Below the pieces are notes generated by a model. The model was not told the origin of the DNA. It saw only the letters and a list, made by a program, of their open reading frames with translations, and did not search any database. From the NCBI RefSeq assembly GCF_032062135.1, contig NC_092862.1, positions 60,194,350 through 60,258,349 on the forward strand: a DNA stretch of 64,000 nt. The letters run 5' to 3'. Positions 12,396-25,200 of the stretch are shown here, one piece after another. A program made the position numbers and the translations under genes. Source of the stretch: Pyxicephalus adspersus (lineage: Eukaryota > Chordata > Amphibia > Anura > Pyxicephalidae). Positions within the stretch are counted from its first letter, which is position 1. Each line of letters starts with the position of its first letter.

Positions 12396-12513
12396 CCTTT
12401 CTGATCACTCATGTGCCATTCAAATTCCCTTTCTGGTCACTCTGTGCCATTCAAATTCCCCTTCTGATCACTCTGCCATTCAAATTCCCCTTCTGATCAC
12501 TCTGTGCCGTTCT
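12396..12513 (+). repeat. Tandem repeat, about 30-bp unit, 4 copies
   Basis: Repeats of the type TTCTGATCACTCTGTGCCAT followed by TCAAATTCCCC, with small deletions in one unit. It is noncoding and lies in the ATXN1 intron. Confidence 0.8.
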
Positions 12514-12589
12514 TACCTTTTTTCCACTGTACGGCAGTTAGGGCAGGGATCAGCAGGGGGCGCTGTGCCGGCTTCTTTTGCTCTGCACT

Positions 12590-12670
12590 GCAGCCAGGAG
12601 GAGACACACGCTGCAGCCAGCGAGGAGAGGAGACACACGCTGCAGCCAGCGAGGAGAGGAGACACACGCA
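12590..12670 (+). repeat. GC-rich tandem repeat, about 29-bp unit, 2.6 copies
   Basis: The unit contains GAGACACACGCTGCAGCCAG then CGAGGAGAG. It is immediately followed by GTATCAG|gtgagtat at 12684/12685, a strong match to a 5' splice site inside the intron. An unrelated chance ORF spans the array. Confidence 0.75.
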
Positions 12671-13749
12671 GGATCGGGTATCAGGTGAGTATCCTTTTTT
12701 AGTTATTTTATAACACATTTGTTGTATAAGTGCATCTTTTACGGCAAAAAATACAGTACATTTGAAAGGTCAAGGAGGGTGTTATGGGTAATGTTTGTCT
12801 TCTTGAAAAACCACATTTCACAGAAACAGTGATCAACATAGTTTGCTTGAAACCCATGGCATAATCAAACCACCCCTTTTCCCATAGATCAACAGGTCTT
12901 AGAAGAAAGCATTCATACTTCGTCAAAAGCCTTGTCTGATCTCTATTGTCTCAGCTGGCTAGATTTTCCTTTTCCTCTCAAAATAAATATGATTACACAA
13001 ATGTTTACATAATCTAACCACATCAAGTATATTGTCTGAATGTGATCAGGTTATGTCAGCATGTGTAACCCATTAAGTCTATTGACACCTTAAGTCATTT
13101 AGTTTTCCAGTTAAAAAAACACTTCAGATATGCAGTGGGACTAAACCTAAAAATCAAAATATTGCAAGCAGGCAAAGTCTTAATTTCATGCATTTCTCTT
13201 TCTTTTTCAATTCATTTCTCTATTATTCAATAAAATGTACCTGCCCGGTCACAATCTTCTCTATACTGCACATTAAACTGCACACACAATCCCAGCACAC
13301 CTGATTGCTAGGAACGTATGAACTCTTGTGCACATACACGGGGGTTACATTTTTTCAGCCTTGCCAATAAGCCTGGCCAAGGTCCTGATCCCAGGACCGA
13401 GGAGAAGGAGCGAGGAGAGATAAGTTTAATTAACATGTTTTTATTGCTTTGGTCTCTTGCACTTGCCTAATGTTTTTTAGGTTATATCAAACTATGGAAG
13501 AGCTCTATTTTATAAAACTAATATATGAACAGATTTATAAAAGTTCAGTTTATTAAAATAATGTAAACTGACTAAAAATATTATCTTTTCTTTTTAGGAA
13601 TTAGCAATTACCCCATCGCTTTCCTTCAATACTAGAAAAATTACCAATAATAATTAAAAGTTCTCAAATTTTGTTCAAATTGCTCCCCAAAAAAATAATT
13701 ATGGTATTTATCTTTATATACTTTTTAATATCTTCTTGTGTTTCTTTAG

Positions 13750-14274
13750 GTCAGTGTGGAAGTCCTGATAGAATATCCATTCTTTGTGTTTGGTCAAGGC
13801 TGGTCATCATGTAGTCCCGAGAGAACAAGCCAGCTCTTTGATTTGCCATGTTCCAAGTTATCGGTAGGTGATGTCTGCATATCGCTTACACTCAAGAATT
13901 TAAAAAATGGCTCTATAAAGAAGGGGCAGCCCATGGATCCAGCTAGCATTTTGCTGAAGCACCCAAAGAATGACAGTCTCTCTGGAAATAGATATAGATA
14001 TGCAGAACAAGAGAATGGGATTAATCAGGGAAGCGTACAGGTTTCATCTGAGAACGGAGAACTAAGGTGTCCTGCTGGATTGAATGCCGTGTCCTTTGAA
14101 GCCAAAACAGAACCTGGTAAGCCCACGACAACAAGGAAGAGGAGGTGGTCTGCCCCAGAATCCCGAAAATTAGAGAAATCTGAAGACGAACCACCATTGA
14201 CTCTTCCCAAGCCCTCTTTTATTCCTCAGGAGGTTAAAATTTCCATTGAGGGTCGATCTAATGTAGGGAATTGA
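13750..14274 (+). CDS. ATXN1: ATXN1 last coding exon (C-terminal AXH, NLS, 14-3-3 site)
   Basis: Encodes residues 626-799 and the TGA stop (14272-14274). The acceptor is ttgtgtttctttag|GTCAGTGTG, continuing the first exon in phase 0 to give the AXH sequence HRAQVSVEVLIEYPFFVFGQ, WSSCSPERTSQLFDLPC and KLSVGDVCISLTLKNLKNG. After AXH come RYAEQENGINQGS and the basic motif RKRRWSAPESRKLEK. Ser759 in it corresponds to human Ser776, the phospho-site recognised by 14-3-3, overlapping the nuclear localisation signal and the U2AF-homology ligand motif. The protein ends VKISIEGRSNVGN, matching the conserved ataxin-1 tail. The total of 799 residues is shorter than human (about 815) largely because the polyQ/His block is missing. 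The in-frame codon at 13756 is GTG and is internal, not a start. Confidence 0.96.
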   Translation, partial: VSVEVLIEYPFFVFGQGWSSCSPERTSQLFDLPCSKLSVGDVCISLTLKNLKNGSIKKGQPMDPASILLKHPKNDSLSGNRYRYAEQENGINQGSVQVSSENGELRCPAGLNAVSFEAKTEPGKPTTTRKRRWSAPESRKLEKSEDEPPLTLPKPSFIPQEVKISIEGRSNVGN

Positions 14275-14329
14275 AACCTGGTCAGAAAGAAGAAATTAGG
14301 CTTATCCTTGTTATTTTATTCAGATTACT

Positions 14330-14337
14330 GTACTGTA
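14330..14337 (+). promoter_or_regulatory. miR-101 seed match (GTACTGTA), site 1
   Basis: Exact 8-nt complement to the miR-101 seed, 56 nt after the ATXN1 stop. miR-101, miR-19 and miR-130 are reported regulators of mammalian ATXN1. Confidence 0.4.
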
Positions 14338-15526
14338 GAATAAATAACCCAGTATTTACATGTTATCATCTTATTTTAGGTTTATAACATTGTTATAGTT
14401 GCGGCTGGTATCCTTCAGGAGGCTGTTGGTGCATATGTTCTTTTCACAAGTGTTCACTAGTATGGTAGCTAGGATGTGGGGGGAGCTACTTAAAAGTAAG
14501 TCAAATCTTTCCACAGTCTTGATTGAGAGGGTTGTATAAGTGCAGCTTCTGTGATTTAATTGCAGGGTGCCAATTACAAATTTTAACAGAGTTAAAATCT
14601 TTCAGAGAGGATTACAAGGGAAATGAAGAAAGAAATAAGTGCATATGTGGCACCTGTGCTTGCTTGTATACTGATAGTTGAGCTTTCCCATAGAGGCTTT
14701 AGTCTTATGACTATGTTCATGTTGTGGGTCACTGCCACAAAAAGAAAAAGTTAAGGGTCATTTTCATGTTGACAATGCTAAAATATCAATTTTCCTAGTT
14801 TGGTGTCCAGTGTTCACCATTTCCTTAACTTGCCTCATTACAGGTTAGAGATGTGTGCCATGTGACAAACTGGTGTGGCATAAATTTTCAATGGTGACTT
14901 TTCCTTTTGAGTAGGCATATAATTCCACACTACTGTTGCCAATAGCACTAATTCAATAGTACCTTAAGTTCATCCTATAAATGCCTAGCTGCACAAGTCA
15001 AGTTTAAAAGCCTATACATCCCTCTGTGCTCTAAAATTGTATCTTTTATGTGCTGTGAAGAAAAATTATCTTGTATTTCCTTTTAATTATTTTTATTAAT
15101 ATTTTTAACCCATACTTGTGTAACTGTTGAAATGACATCTCCAGGCATCTCCTTGGCTTTCAAGGCAAGCAGAGTTTGACAGGACCCAGAGGCAAAAACT
15201 AAGATGAAAAACTCTCTAGCGGATTCCTGCTTGGACAAATTTCATAGTAGTAAAACTTGCAAATATTTTGGAAACATGGCATGTGCCTCACAGGGTCAAA
15301 ACACACTGCCGATTACAAGCACTAACATCATTCGCTGACATCCGGGGCACAGCCTTTTTTTTGCTCAATTTATGTTCTTTGCTATCAGTTGGTGCCACTT
15401 TTTTAATTTTTGAGTATAGTGTGACATATAAAGGAACAAGAACTGGAGGAGTAATGAGTTTTTCTTTTAGCACTTAAAACGCTGTTCACACTTTATTGGC
15501 AAGCATCTTGGTCTAATGTTTGCTAA

Positions 15527-15534
15527 GTACTGTA
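15527..15534 (+). promoter_or_regulatory. miR-101 seed match (GTACTGTA), site 2
   Basis: Second exact GTACTGTA in the presumed 3' UTR. Function is inferred from the family knowledge only. Confidence 0.4.
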
Positions 15535-15907
15535 TTTCACTTTTAATCTGTGTATTTCAATATATATTTTTTTTTTTTCTTTTACTTTTTTTTCAACACT
15601 GAAACCATGCAGACCTTGTTAGAGCAAGATGTTGAAAGTTTTAATGTGGTTTCAAAGGGATGAATGTAAAACTTGACCTAGGATGTGACCGATTATTGTC
15701 CCAAAAGGACTACTTTACAGAAGGCACTTTGAGAAAAGAAAACTTTTTAAGTCATATGTTAGCTGACATGATTACAGAAAATTAATAGGGAAATATTAAG
15801 CTAAAAAGAAAAATTATACAAAATTGTTTTTGTCCAGTGTTTGTACAAAGTGGACTTCAAACAAAAAAAAGAAAAAAAAAAGAAAACCATAAAAAAAATT
15901 CTTGCAG

Positions 15908-15915
15908 TTTGCACA
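15908..15915 (+). promoter_or_regulatory. miR-19 seed match (TTTGCACA)
   Basis: Exact 8-nt miR-19 site in the presumed 3' UTR. Another copy lies near 22541, beyond the conservative UTR end. Confidence 0.35.
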
Positions 15916-18900
15916 TACTGAGTTTTGCATCTGAATGATATTCCTGCAAATGTAATGTAATAATGTTGAAGAGAGAGGAATGAACAGCTGAAAGAACATG
16001 GATACATGTAGCAATTACTTACTATTAACTTGCCTAATCTGTTAGGGTAGTGTTTCTTTCACAGTTTCAAACTTTCTGTCACACTGAACCAAGTCTGAGA
16101 AGTAAAATTTTGAGAGATAAGAGTGTAGTAGAGCATTGTGTCTGTATGTTTGTGTTTTTATGTTTTTATTAATCTTAAACAAGCACCTATAGTTATGAGT
16201 ACAAGAAATGGTATGTAGATATGCATATTTTTCCATTTTTATGTTAATGTAAATTTAAAAACGGAATTCATAAACAAAGAATAGGCAGAGCAAGCTTGAA
16301 AGTGTAAAAAATATGTGCTGTCACATTTGGCAAGTACAAAAAGTATTGCATATGACATGTACCACATAACTTAAAAAAGAAAATGTATTGCCTTTTATTT
16401 TCTCTTGTCCAATCAGTCTACTCAGACTGTGTATGGTAGCTTGCTCTAGTTAAGGAATATTGGTCTTGTCTGTTTTTTTTGTCCTTATTTCGGTTGCGAT
16501 TTTGACATCTTTCCTGATAATGTCATCACTGTTGTTTTCCTAGTAACATATTTATCCTTTGAGAATAGGTATTGTGTATTTTTGTGAAATTTGTTACTTG
16601 AGCATTGCACATACTGGCTTTCATAGCCCCAAATTCCAAAGCTAGTACCACATAACTCACTTTAGTTTTTTTGTTCTAACACAACTCCATTATCCAGCTC
16701 CTAATTTCTTTGTAGCTTTGAGACCATTTATATAGGTTCATCATACTAATAACAAAAGACAGAAATATTTACAGTTATTTAGGGGCTTTTAAATTCTGTA
16801 GCATTTTAGTTCGGTTTATAATTTTCCAGTGGTTTTGTGCAAGAAATTTGTTTACTTCTTTTTTTTTTAACGTTGCAAAATCACAAGCTGTTTGTAGTGC
16901 CTCCATTTTTGATGATCTGCAATGCTCTGCTTGACCCTAATGTCATAGCACCAAATCTAGTAATCAGCAAATTCTCAGGTACAGATCTATTAATGTATAC
17001 TGGTGCGACATGGATAGGCAATAGAGGAAAGAGAATAGCTGAAATGCTCTTCAGTGAAAGTTAGGAGTGTCAACACATTTCTGTATACATTTAGATAACA
17101 AATCCACTCATTGAGGTATATTGAAAATTTACACATATGTATACATTAAATGTTTACAAATGTGTGTGTCCTATATGCAAAAATTACAAATTATACACAA
17201 TTTATTAGTTTTTTTTTCCTGTAACTACATCAACATATAATTTGCCTTTTCCCCTACAAGAGCATGGATAGGTTTGGCCTGTAATGGAAGGGTGTGATGT
17301 CATTGTGTGTCTAGACTGATGACATCATGTGCCAAAGCAGAGGGAAATAAATAGAGCACAATTGGGATGTTTCTTCATAGTTAAAAAGAGGGAAACTAGT
17401 TTCATTTCAAATGATGGTGAACTACTGGGTGGATTAACTTCATGATTGCTCTAGTTCAAACTTTTACCCATGTGTTATGTACACTGAGAGTTTCCACACA
17501 TGTTCCTCTGTACATGGTGGCATCCCATATCCCCCTAGCCACTGCCTTCACATACACAGGGATTTGAGGGGAGGCCTCTGATCCCTCCACATGGGTGCAT
17601 GGAAGAGGCATTAAGACCAGATACAGCCACTCTGCCAATAACATCCTTTTGTGGTGCAACACAGAAATAAGGCTAAAAATGTATGGAAGAACATAAGGAA
17701 TTCAAATTCAATGACACATATATATTTAAATATTTAAGCATTCTGCTCTTAATGACCCCTTATCTGGAAAAATCCTAATCTCAGGCATTTCAGATTTTTA
17801 TTTAAATTAGAAAAAGACCAATAGTTTGTGCAATAATGTTCAAAATACCATTACCAATCATCAATAAAATAACTCAGTTTAGCTAGGAAGCAATAAGAAA
17901 TCATAGTCATTGAAAAGAAAGACAAGCACATCCGGTAGCTCTCAACCTGTAACATAGTCTAACTTTTTCAATCTGTATCTTTTTATTATTATTTCATAAA
18001 TTCGTGTACTGCTCCAGTGAGTATGCAGATCAAATCCCCACGTTTATTTAGAAGAAGCAGATCTTAAACTATATAAGCACTGCTTCATCCATCTGAACCC
18101 TGTTTTACCTTAATTTCCCCACACCCATTGGGCCAGCCATGTATTGCAGCACATTACTGTTCCTTTTGGTTGTGGAGGTATTATTGTTGTACTTGTTTTC
18201 CTCAGGGTGCTTTTTTCTGTTAAATTTGGTATGGGAAGAGGGAAGTGAGTGTGCAAAGAAATCATTCTAAATAATTCTGAACTAGCTCATACGCATACCA
18301 CTATTCTGCCTACAGAGGAAACAGAAATATTCCTAAAACTCACTTGAATATCAGACTAGGTTAGGCTAGTATGGCTTTTTGTACAATATGAAATATACAA
18401 GACTGTCAGTCTGGAGTGTTCCCCCCTTTAATAAAAAAAAATATATATTTTTTTGCCTTTTTGGTATATTAAACAGCAGAGGTCTTGTAATGCTAGTGCA
18501 AAAGATAGTTCATAGAAATACACTTGACTTGCACAATTTGTATACTATGAAATTTAATCGGCTGAAAATGTCTCCCTAGATGAATTTCTGTCCCGTGTGT
18601 AGTGTCTTTTCAGCCAACAAAAATTCCAATTCTCTGTGCTTATCATTTCAAATTCGTATTTAGTAAAGTTGGGGAAAGTGTCACTTTAAATTTAATCAAA
18701 GACACAAAGCTTTCAATTATTCATGAAATATTTATGGTATTAAGAAGCAAGGCTAGCAGTTCTAAGTTAGTTTCCTGATATGCACCTTTAGCAGCAATTA
18801 TGGAGTTCCAACTTTTGTACTTATCATTTGGTTTCTAATTTGAAGAATGCAGCAGGAGAAGAGGGAAAACGTCTATTGTAGCAGAACAAGTAGAACTCTT

Positions 18901-19209
18901 CAGCACTATGACAGAGAAATCCTGCTTAGCCTATGAAACTTTGCCTGAGATGATTGCAGATACCCTCAGATCCCTTTGGGGGTAATTATATATCATTAAT
19001 CATAACTTGCAAGGCCATATATTTCACAGAACCAGAGAGAAAAAAATCAAAGGAGCAAAAAGAACATCATAAAGTCACTTTTCTTTAAAAAAAAAAAGCC
19101 AGAGCAGGTAAATGAGATCTGTCAGGACCTTCTTATTTCATCTTCTGTGACTGTTATTTAATTTTCACTAAATATACAGGGGAATAGAAAGAGAGGAATG
19201 ACTTATTTT

Positions 19210-19217
19210 TGTAAATA
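19210..19217 (+). promoter_or_regulatory. Pumilio response element (TGTAAATA)
   Basis: Matches the TGTANATA consensus. PUM1 is known to bind the ATXN1 3' UTR in mammals. AT-rich DNA yields such 8-mers by chance, so confidence is modest. Confidence 0.3.
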
Positions 19218-19936
19218 TTAGTAGAATAAATCAATTAATGTTGAATGAGTTATTCAGGGCCATACCAGATGCACCGTATAAAACAGGTATCTCATTATCC
19301 ATGTCCCATTGTGGCATTCAGCTGTTTCATGTACATGCATACATGTACATGCCAAAATGTCTGTATACAATATGCACACAAACACACACATTAGAGTGTC
19401 TTACCTCTGTGTGCACAGTTGACAGCAGCAGTAAAGAGAAGAAAATATAGCAGCTGCATGGAGACAAGGCAAAAATAACTTGGTTGCTATGCAACATCTC
19501 TATTATCTCATCCTCAGATGCAATATACTCTCTATACATAATGGCATCACATTTCTATTATGAATGAGAACTTTGTATCCTGGTTTAGGAATTTATATGA
19601 TCAAGGTTTAGAAATATCCTAGTTTTAGGTTCCATGTTTGTGACATAGGAACGCTTGTTGAGAGTCCCCAGTATTTTCAAGGGAACCTGTTATGTCTAGC
19701 AAATGTCCAGGAAGCTTCATGTCATCATCATCATGTCAGAGAACGCTTATTCACTTACATGGCCACGTGAAAAATACAAATGAATGTAATATGAGCAATT
19801 TATTATACTTGTTACAGATTTTTAATATCGCTAACTCATGGCTCTGCCATTCGTTACTATATGTAATTCCAGGGTCAGGTATACATAGTAGTATGTATAG
19901 TGAGACAAAATAGAGAAAAAAACAGAGAGATCTATG

Positions 19937-19944
19937 TGTATATA
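19937..19944 (+). promoter_or_regulatory. Pumilio response element (TGTATATA)
   Basis: Exact match to the preferred Pumilio motif TGTATATA in the presumed ATXN1 3' UTR; a further TGTAAATA is at 22218-22225. Confidence 0.35.
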
Positions 19945-22233
19945 GACATCATATATATTTTTTACATTTCAAAGTATACATACAGGTGAAGTGTTATTTT
20001 TCTACCCCTCACTCTCAGTAAACACAAAAGAAATATTGGCACCCTTCAATACGGTGCAACGTGGATTAGTAATAGATATTTTTTTAAGATGCTATAAACT
20101 ATACAAGCAATGTAAAAAGGAGCAGTCCATTCACTTGTTTGTTACAAAGAAAGAAATTCATATTTTAATGTATGCTTGGGTTATTTGAAGGGTCTTTTAA
20201 GAAAACTGAAATAGGCGTTGAGCACACTTTATGTTCATTAAGACTTTTAAATGAATCTCAACTTTTCGCCTACTGGGGGTTTTCACTGCTGAGTAGTGTT
20301 TTTTAAAGTTTTGCAACCAAATATTTTATGTGCTGGCCACTAACTGGGGGAAGATTGATGAGAAAGGGGGCAAATGGACTGCTGCTTTTACAGCCTTTGA
20401 CTGTGTTGGTTGTTAAGGTGTTTCTCTGTTAATGTTCCGTTGTGAAATTTAACAAAACTGTGGGATGAGCAATCCTTTCAATATAAACATATATATATAT
20501 ATCTCCCTATATCTTAACGTATTATATTCATAACTGGCGCACTTGCTTGATATGTCTGAAGCAACTCGTGATTGTGAACCCATAGGCGCTGCTTTTCTGT
20601 TTGTCTTTATTTTGCTATGGCATAGTCTGGATTCTTGCATAGGTCTTTATGGTACTCATATTCTTGTCTTTTTCTCTTGAGCTGGGTGGATTAAGAGGTG
20701 TATTAATTATAGGTATAGATCTATATAAATGACATTTAGCTTAAAGACCAGGCTTTTGCTGTTCCCCATTGTCCTCTAAACTATAGTCTCTGACAACAGT
20801 CATTTTTTTTTTTTATTTTAGTTTGTTATCATTTTAGTGCCAGACATTGAGTTTACAATGGAAAACAATCATTAATAAATTAGTCAGGGAGGCAATTAAG
20901 AACCTCTTTCTTACTTGGGATTTAAATACACACTATGACTGTTGCTTATAGATTTTCAAGGGGTAATTGTATCCTTATGCGTGGGTTACACTAGGGTAAG
21001 GAGTTTTATTTGAAAATGTTTTTGCCTTATGTCTTTTAAATTCAGTATGAAATACTTGTCCAGTTGTGTATGTATCTTTTAACATCTTTTAGTAATTATG
21101 TATATTTACCATTCACACCAACCTGGAGACATTTAATTTTATCATGTCCGTCTATAAGGTCACCATTTCACATGTAGTGACTTAATTACTGTTTCCTATG
21201 AAATACCTTTTAGAAAATTTTCACACCTCTTACTCAGGGATGGGGCTGGTGTATGTTTGGTACACTGATGTGACCAGAAGCAGCACTTTCACCACTCCGG
21301 AGCACTGCTGTTGTACACTTAAAGGTTTGTTTTGTTTTTTTTTTTTGTCTTTTGAAATGGAACTTTACCACATCACCATGGTACATAATATTCAATGCTA
21401 AAATGAACTGCATCCTCCTTATTCAGAATAAATATTTTGATAGATTATTGTAATCACTAAAATAATAGATTTTACATCTTTAGGAAGAATTACAATGTAC
21501 CAACCTTTGAACATTGCACATCTTTAATATTATGCCTAACATTTCTGACACTCCATTTTAATCCACTTAGAATTTTATCTGTGGTATGTAAAAAAAATTG
21601 CAAACAAATATCTGAATTTTTGCTTAATTTACATTTGGCCTTCTTTTTATAATTAGAAAATAGCAAAGAGCACAAAACAGTTCAGTGACTGAATTACCTG
21701 GAGATGCATTTAACAAAATACAGGAAAAAAAATCCAAACCATTTGTACAGTATGACTCCGGAGTGAACTTTTGTTTTCTTTTTAATTTTTACGCAAATGA
21801 CCTCGCTTCAGATGTGTTACCTTACTGATAGAACCTTTTCTTGTAGCACTATACTGTATGTTGTGGGAATATATTTTTTTTAATGTATACCTAATCTGAG
21901 AAGCTTATTTTTTTTTCTGAAGCACTCACATTTAGGAGTACATGACAAGCTTAAAAGAAATTGCACAAACAAAATGAATGTTGGAATGAATTATTCAGTG
22001 TTTGAAAAGATATGGGTTCTGTTGAAACAATGGTGGGTTTCATACTTTGTAAAGTAAATAAATATATATATGTGTGTGTATGCGTGTGAGGGTGTGCTTG
22101 TGTGTGTCCGTCTGTGTGTAAACACATGTGTGTTTATATATGTGCGCGCACACACAAATATTCACGTTTGTATACAACTAAAAGTAGAAAGGTAAAAACA
22201 TTGCTATTTTTTCTTATTGTAAATAGAAACCAG

Positions 22234-22278
22234 TCAAGTTTAGATGATCAGGTGTATATCAAGTTTAGATGATCAGGT
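22234..22278 (+). repeat. Direct duplication, 25-bp period
   Basis: TCAAGTTTAGATGATCAGGT occurs at 22234-22253 and again at 22259-22278, exact over 20 bp. Confidence 0.85.
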
Positions 22279-25200
22279 AGTATACAGCATCAGCCAGAGA
22301 CAATTTCTACTTTATTAGTGGCTGGGGGTGGGCAAGTATACTTAATTTTAATTATCAAAGTATATATGTAAGATAGATCTTTTGTGAGGAATGAACCGCA
22401 GAAAGAGATGGTATTGGGAGGGGGCCATGGAATAAAAGTTTCAGTCTATGGGGTAAATTACTAAAGTGAAGAAAATTGAATTTGTGTTTGCTTCACACAT
22501 CCTGTTGTGGTCCGGTGAGGTGACAATGTTTTTATATTGCTTTGCACATGATCGGAGATTTGAAGTCAACACAGTTTCACTTCACTTATTTTGTCCGTTT
22601 TCAGTGTAATGACGGTGTGGTCATTATAATGTGATATATTGTATTATTATTCTAGTAGATTGTTGATGGGCTATAAACTCAACAAATGAAAAGGTTCTGA
22701 TTTTATCGTATCAATTATCCTACAGTCATGAATTATGAACAGTGGTATTAGGTTTTAATGTCTGATGTGTGCCCTGCTGATATAAATACGTGTTAGCTCC
22801 CTTTAAGGCTAAGGGGAAAAGGCTGGAAAGTAAGAAGGGTTGCCCATGGGCATCACATCGCAGGGGGTGCTTACCAATTGGTGATAAAGCTAATGCTATT
22901 ATCTGATTGCTGTTGGAAGTCTACCATTCTTCAGGTTGTAGATATTATTACAGCTCCATAATTTCTTATTACAAACCTGAAACTTCTAAAGGCAAGCAGC
23001 AGATTCTCTAAAAACTATTCCAGCTTCTTTTCTCACATCTCGCAAATGCTTTAGCATTTCAGTATGTCTGGAATATCTGTCCTCATAGCGAAAATGTACA
23101 TTCAGGGTAAATTGATATATTTGGGTTTCTTAAAAAGGAAAAAGCGGGTAATTTGCACACAGTTTTAACTACTATTTGTTTGTTAGTTGCACTATACGTT
23201 TATCATTTGATAAACATGACAGCCCATGCCCCATGCTTTAATATTTTTTTTTTCTTTTTTTCGATGACCCTTTTCATTTTTGGAGTTAAGAGTCCTCTGT
23301 CTCACCATGTTATTGTGTTTCACACAAAATGACACTTTTTTTTAACATTTATGCCTCATTTGAATATATTTCTGCCGTTTATTACATATAGTCATTGTTT
23401 GAAAACTGAGAAAAATTAGTATATTGAAATATAATACACAAGCGCCATGAATATAAGTCTGATATCCTGTATGTCTCTGTCCGTAGTGAGCAGTGATGCC
23501 ATTGTTACATCCTGCATATGTAAATTATTTTAAATTACTTATTCAGAGATAATTTTATGGTGAAAATGTGGAAAGTGCAGGTAAAAAAATTCCAGTTCTA
23601 GCAACTAATATGAACATAAAGATCCTATCTTTTCTTTCAAATTAACATTTGTGCATAAAAAAAATAATATACTCCCCTAGGTAAAAGTGGTGATTGTCCC
23701 AGAGTTCCAACCTGCACAAAATCCATTGTTGTTTTATTCAGTCACATGACTCCTCAATGACTTTTTTCATCCTCTCTTGTGTATTACAGTAGATATACGG
23801 TATTCTGTTATCAGTTCTTACTGATGTCCCAAGTCATTGGCTTTTTAGTTTAACATCTGTGTCAAAATTAACATGCAAAAATAAAAAAATAAAAATAAAA
23901 AAAAAATTATAAACTAGCTCTAGAATTGTCGGTACTTATCCAAATTACTTTGTCACAAATGTAACTAGGAAAAAATGATATAGTTACATTATAATATTTG
24001 AAACTAGAACTTTGTAATGTAACACCATTTCATGTATCTGTTATTTCCTGAGTGGTGATGGTAATAAAATTAAGTATATTTGTTTGTGATGTAGCCACCT
24101 GAAGTAGTTATTGTGATATAATCTCTTATTTCTATTGTTTTCTTGTCATTATGTGAAAAGACTAGAGTCTTCCATTTATTTTAATTGGAGACTTCACCCA
24201 TGTTATTTCTTTGTCCATTTCTATTATGGCTGGCCAAAGCTGCAATTCCCTTCTCTTGCTTGTGCTTCTTTCATTATATGGAAGTGTTTTACAATTATAC
24301 AAACCTGTTAATGGTGTCTTACAGGATGCTGAGGCACTGAATTGCTGATATAATAAACATTGAAGACATTAATCAGTTACCTCTATCATAATAGTCCAAT
24401 AAACCACATGCAGAATATTTAGTGAAAAATAAAATGTTCTATTATTTGCACAGCTCTGTTGCAAAAGTAGATTTTTTGGTTGGTCAATGTAAGCCTATAC
24501 AGAGAATACAGAGTGTATAGCAAATGACACAAATTATACATAAATACAGTATGTGTTACTCCATGTCTACAAACCACAAGTGGCTTTGTTGGAGCAAATA
24601 TTGTATGTTCTCTCTGATGGGACATAAGGTAAATTATTTAAGAAACTAAAAAGACTTTTAATTCCTGACCAACTTTATGATATCTTCTCACCAACATCTA
24701 CCCACCAAAAAATGTAACACATGTAAGAACTCCTTGTAGAAATCAGTAAGTGATATCACTTAAAAAAACTGTCATTTATGTCAGTACAGTTTGTGGTCCA
24801 TAATTTACTTTTGCCATATTTTGGGAATTTAGCACTACTTTTGAAAAAGGAAAAATGCACCAAAGACATATTCAAGTAAATATTAGCAGAAAGAGGGATT
24901 TAAAAAAACCTTAAGTTGCAATTTTAGCTCATAGTGGATATTTACATGCCCGAAGATATTTTCCAATGTAGGTAGTACATTAAATCAGACATTGGTTTAT
25001 ACCATTACCGGCACTTGCCATGATGAGAAATAACAAGAGTGTTTCTCTTAACTATCCTGAGAAGATAAGTAAAGGTTCCTCCATGTAACTCTTGCTATAT
25101 TAGCTATCACTGGGAAGTGTTTCCAGTGTTGGTGCAAGACCACAACGTGAACTATACAGCCTACAAAACCAATGGTTTATTACTAGTAGCAAATACTACT

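Larger units (their letters stand above)
9414..13749 (+). other. ATXN1 intron between the two coding exons
   Basis: A 4,336-bp phase-0 intron with donor gtgagtt and acceptor tgtttctttag. It contains a 5'-truncated LINE in reverse orientation (9545-10560), an interspersed repeat (10660-11012), two short tandem repeats (12396-12513, 12590-12670) and otherwise unremarkable AT-rich sequence (11013-12395, 12690-13749). Confidence 0.85.
14275..22058 (+). other. Probable long ATXN1 3' UTR
   Basis: Follows the ATXN1 stop directly and lacks any transposon or coding block I can recognise, unlike the rest of the window. Mammalian ATXN1 has an exceptionally long (about 7 kb) 3' UTR under microRNA and Pumilio control, and this stretch is of similar size. 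Candidate AATAAA signals occur at 14339-14344, 21427-21432 and about 22053-22058, with more near 24062 and 24350-24400, so the true 3' end is uncertain and may lie as far as about 24.4 kb. Confidence 0.5.

Noticed and set aside
12283..12702. 139-codon open frame on the plus strand in the ATXN1 intron
   Set aside because: It crosses two tandem repeats, has no recognisable domain and no splice context. Its length comes from GC-rich repeated sequence.
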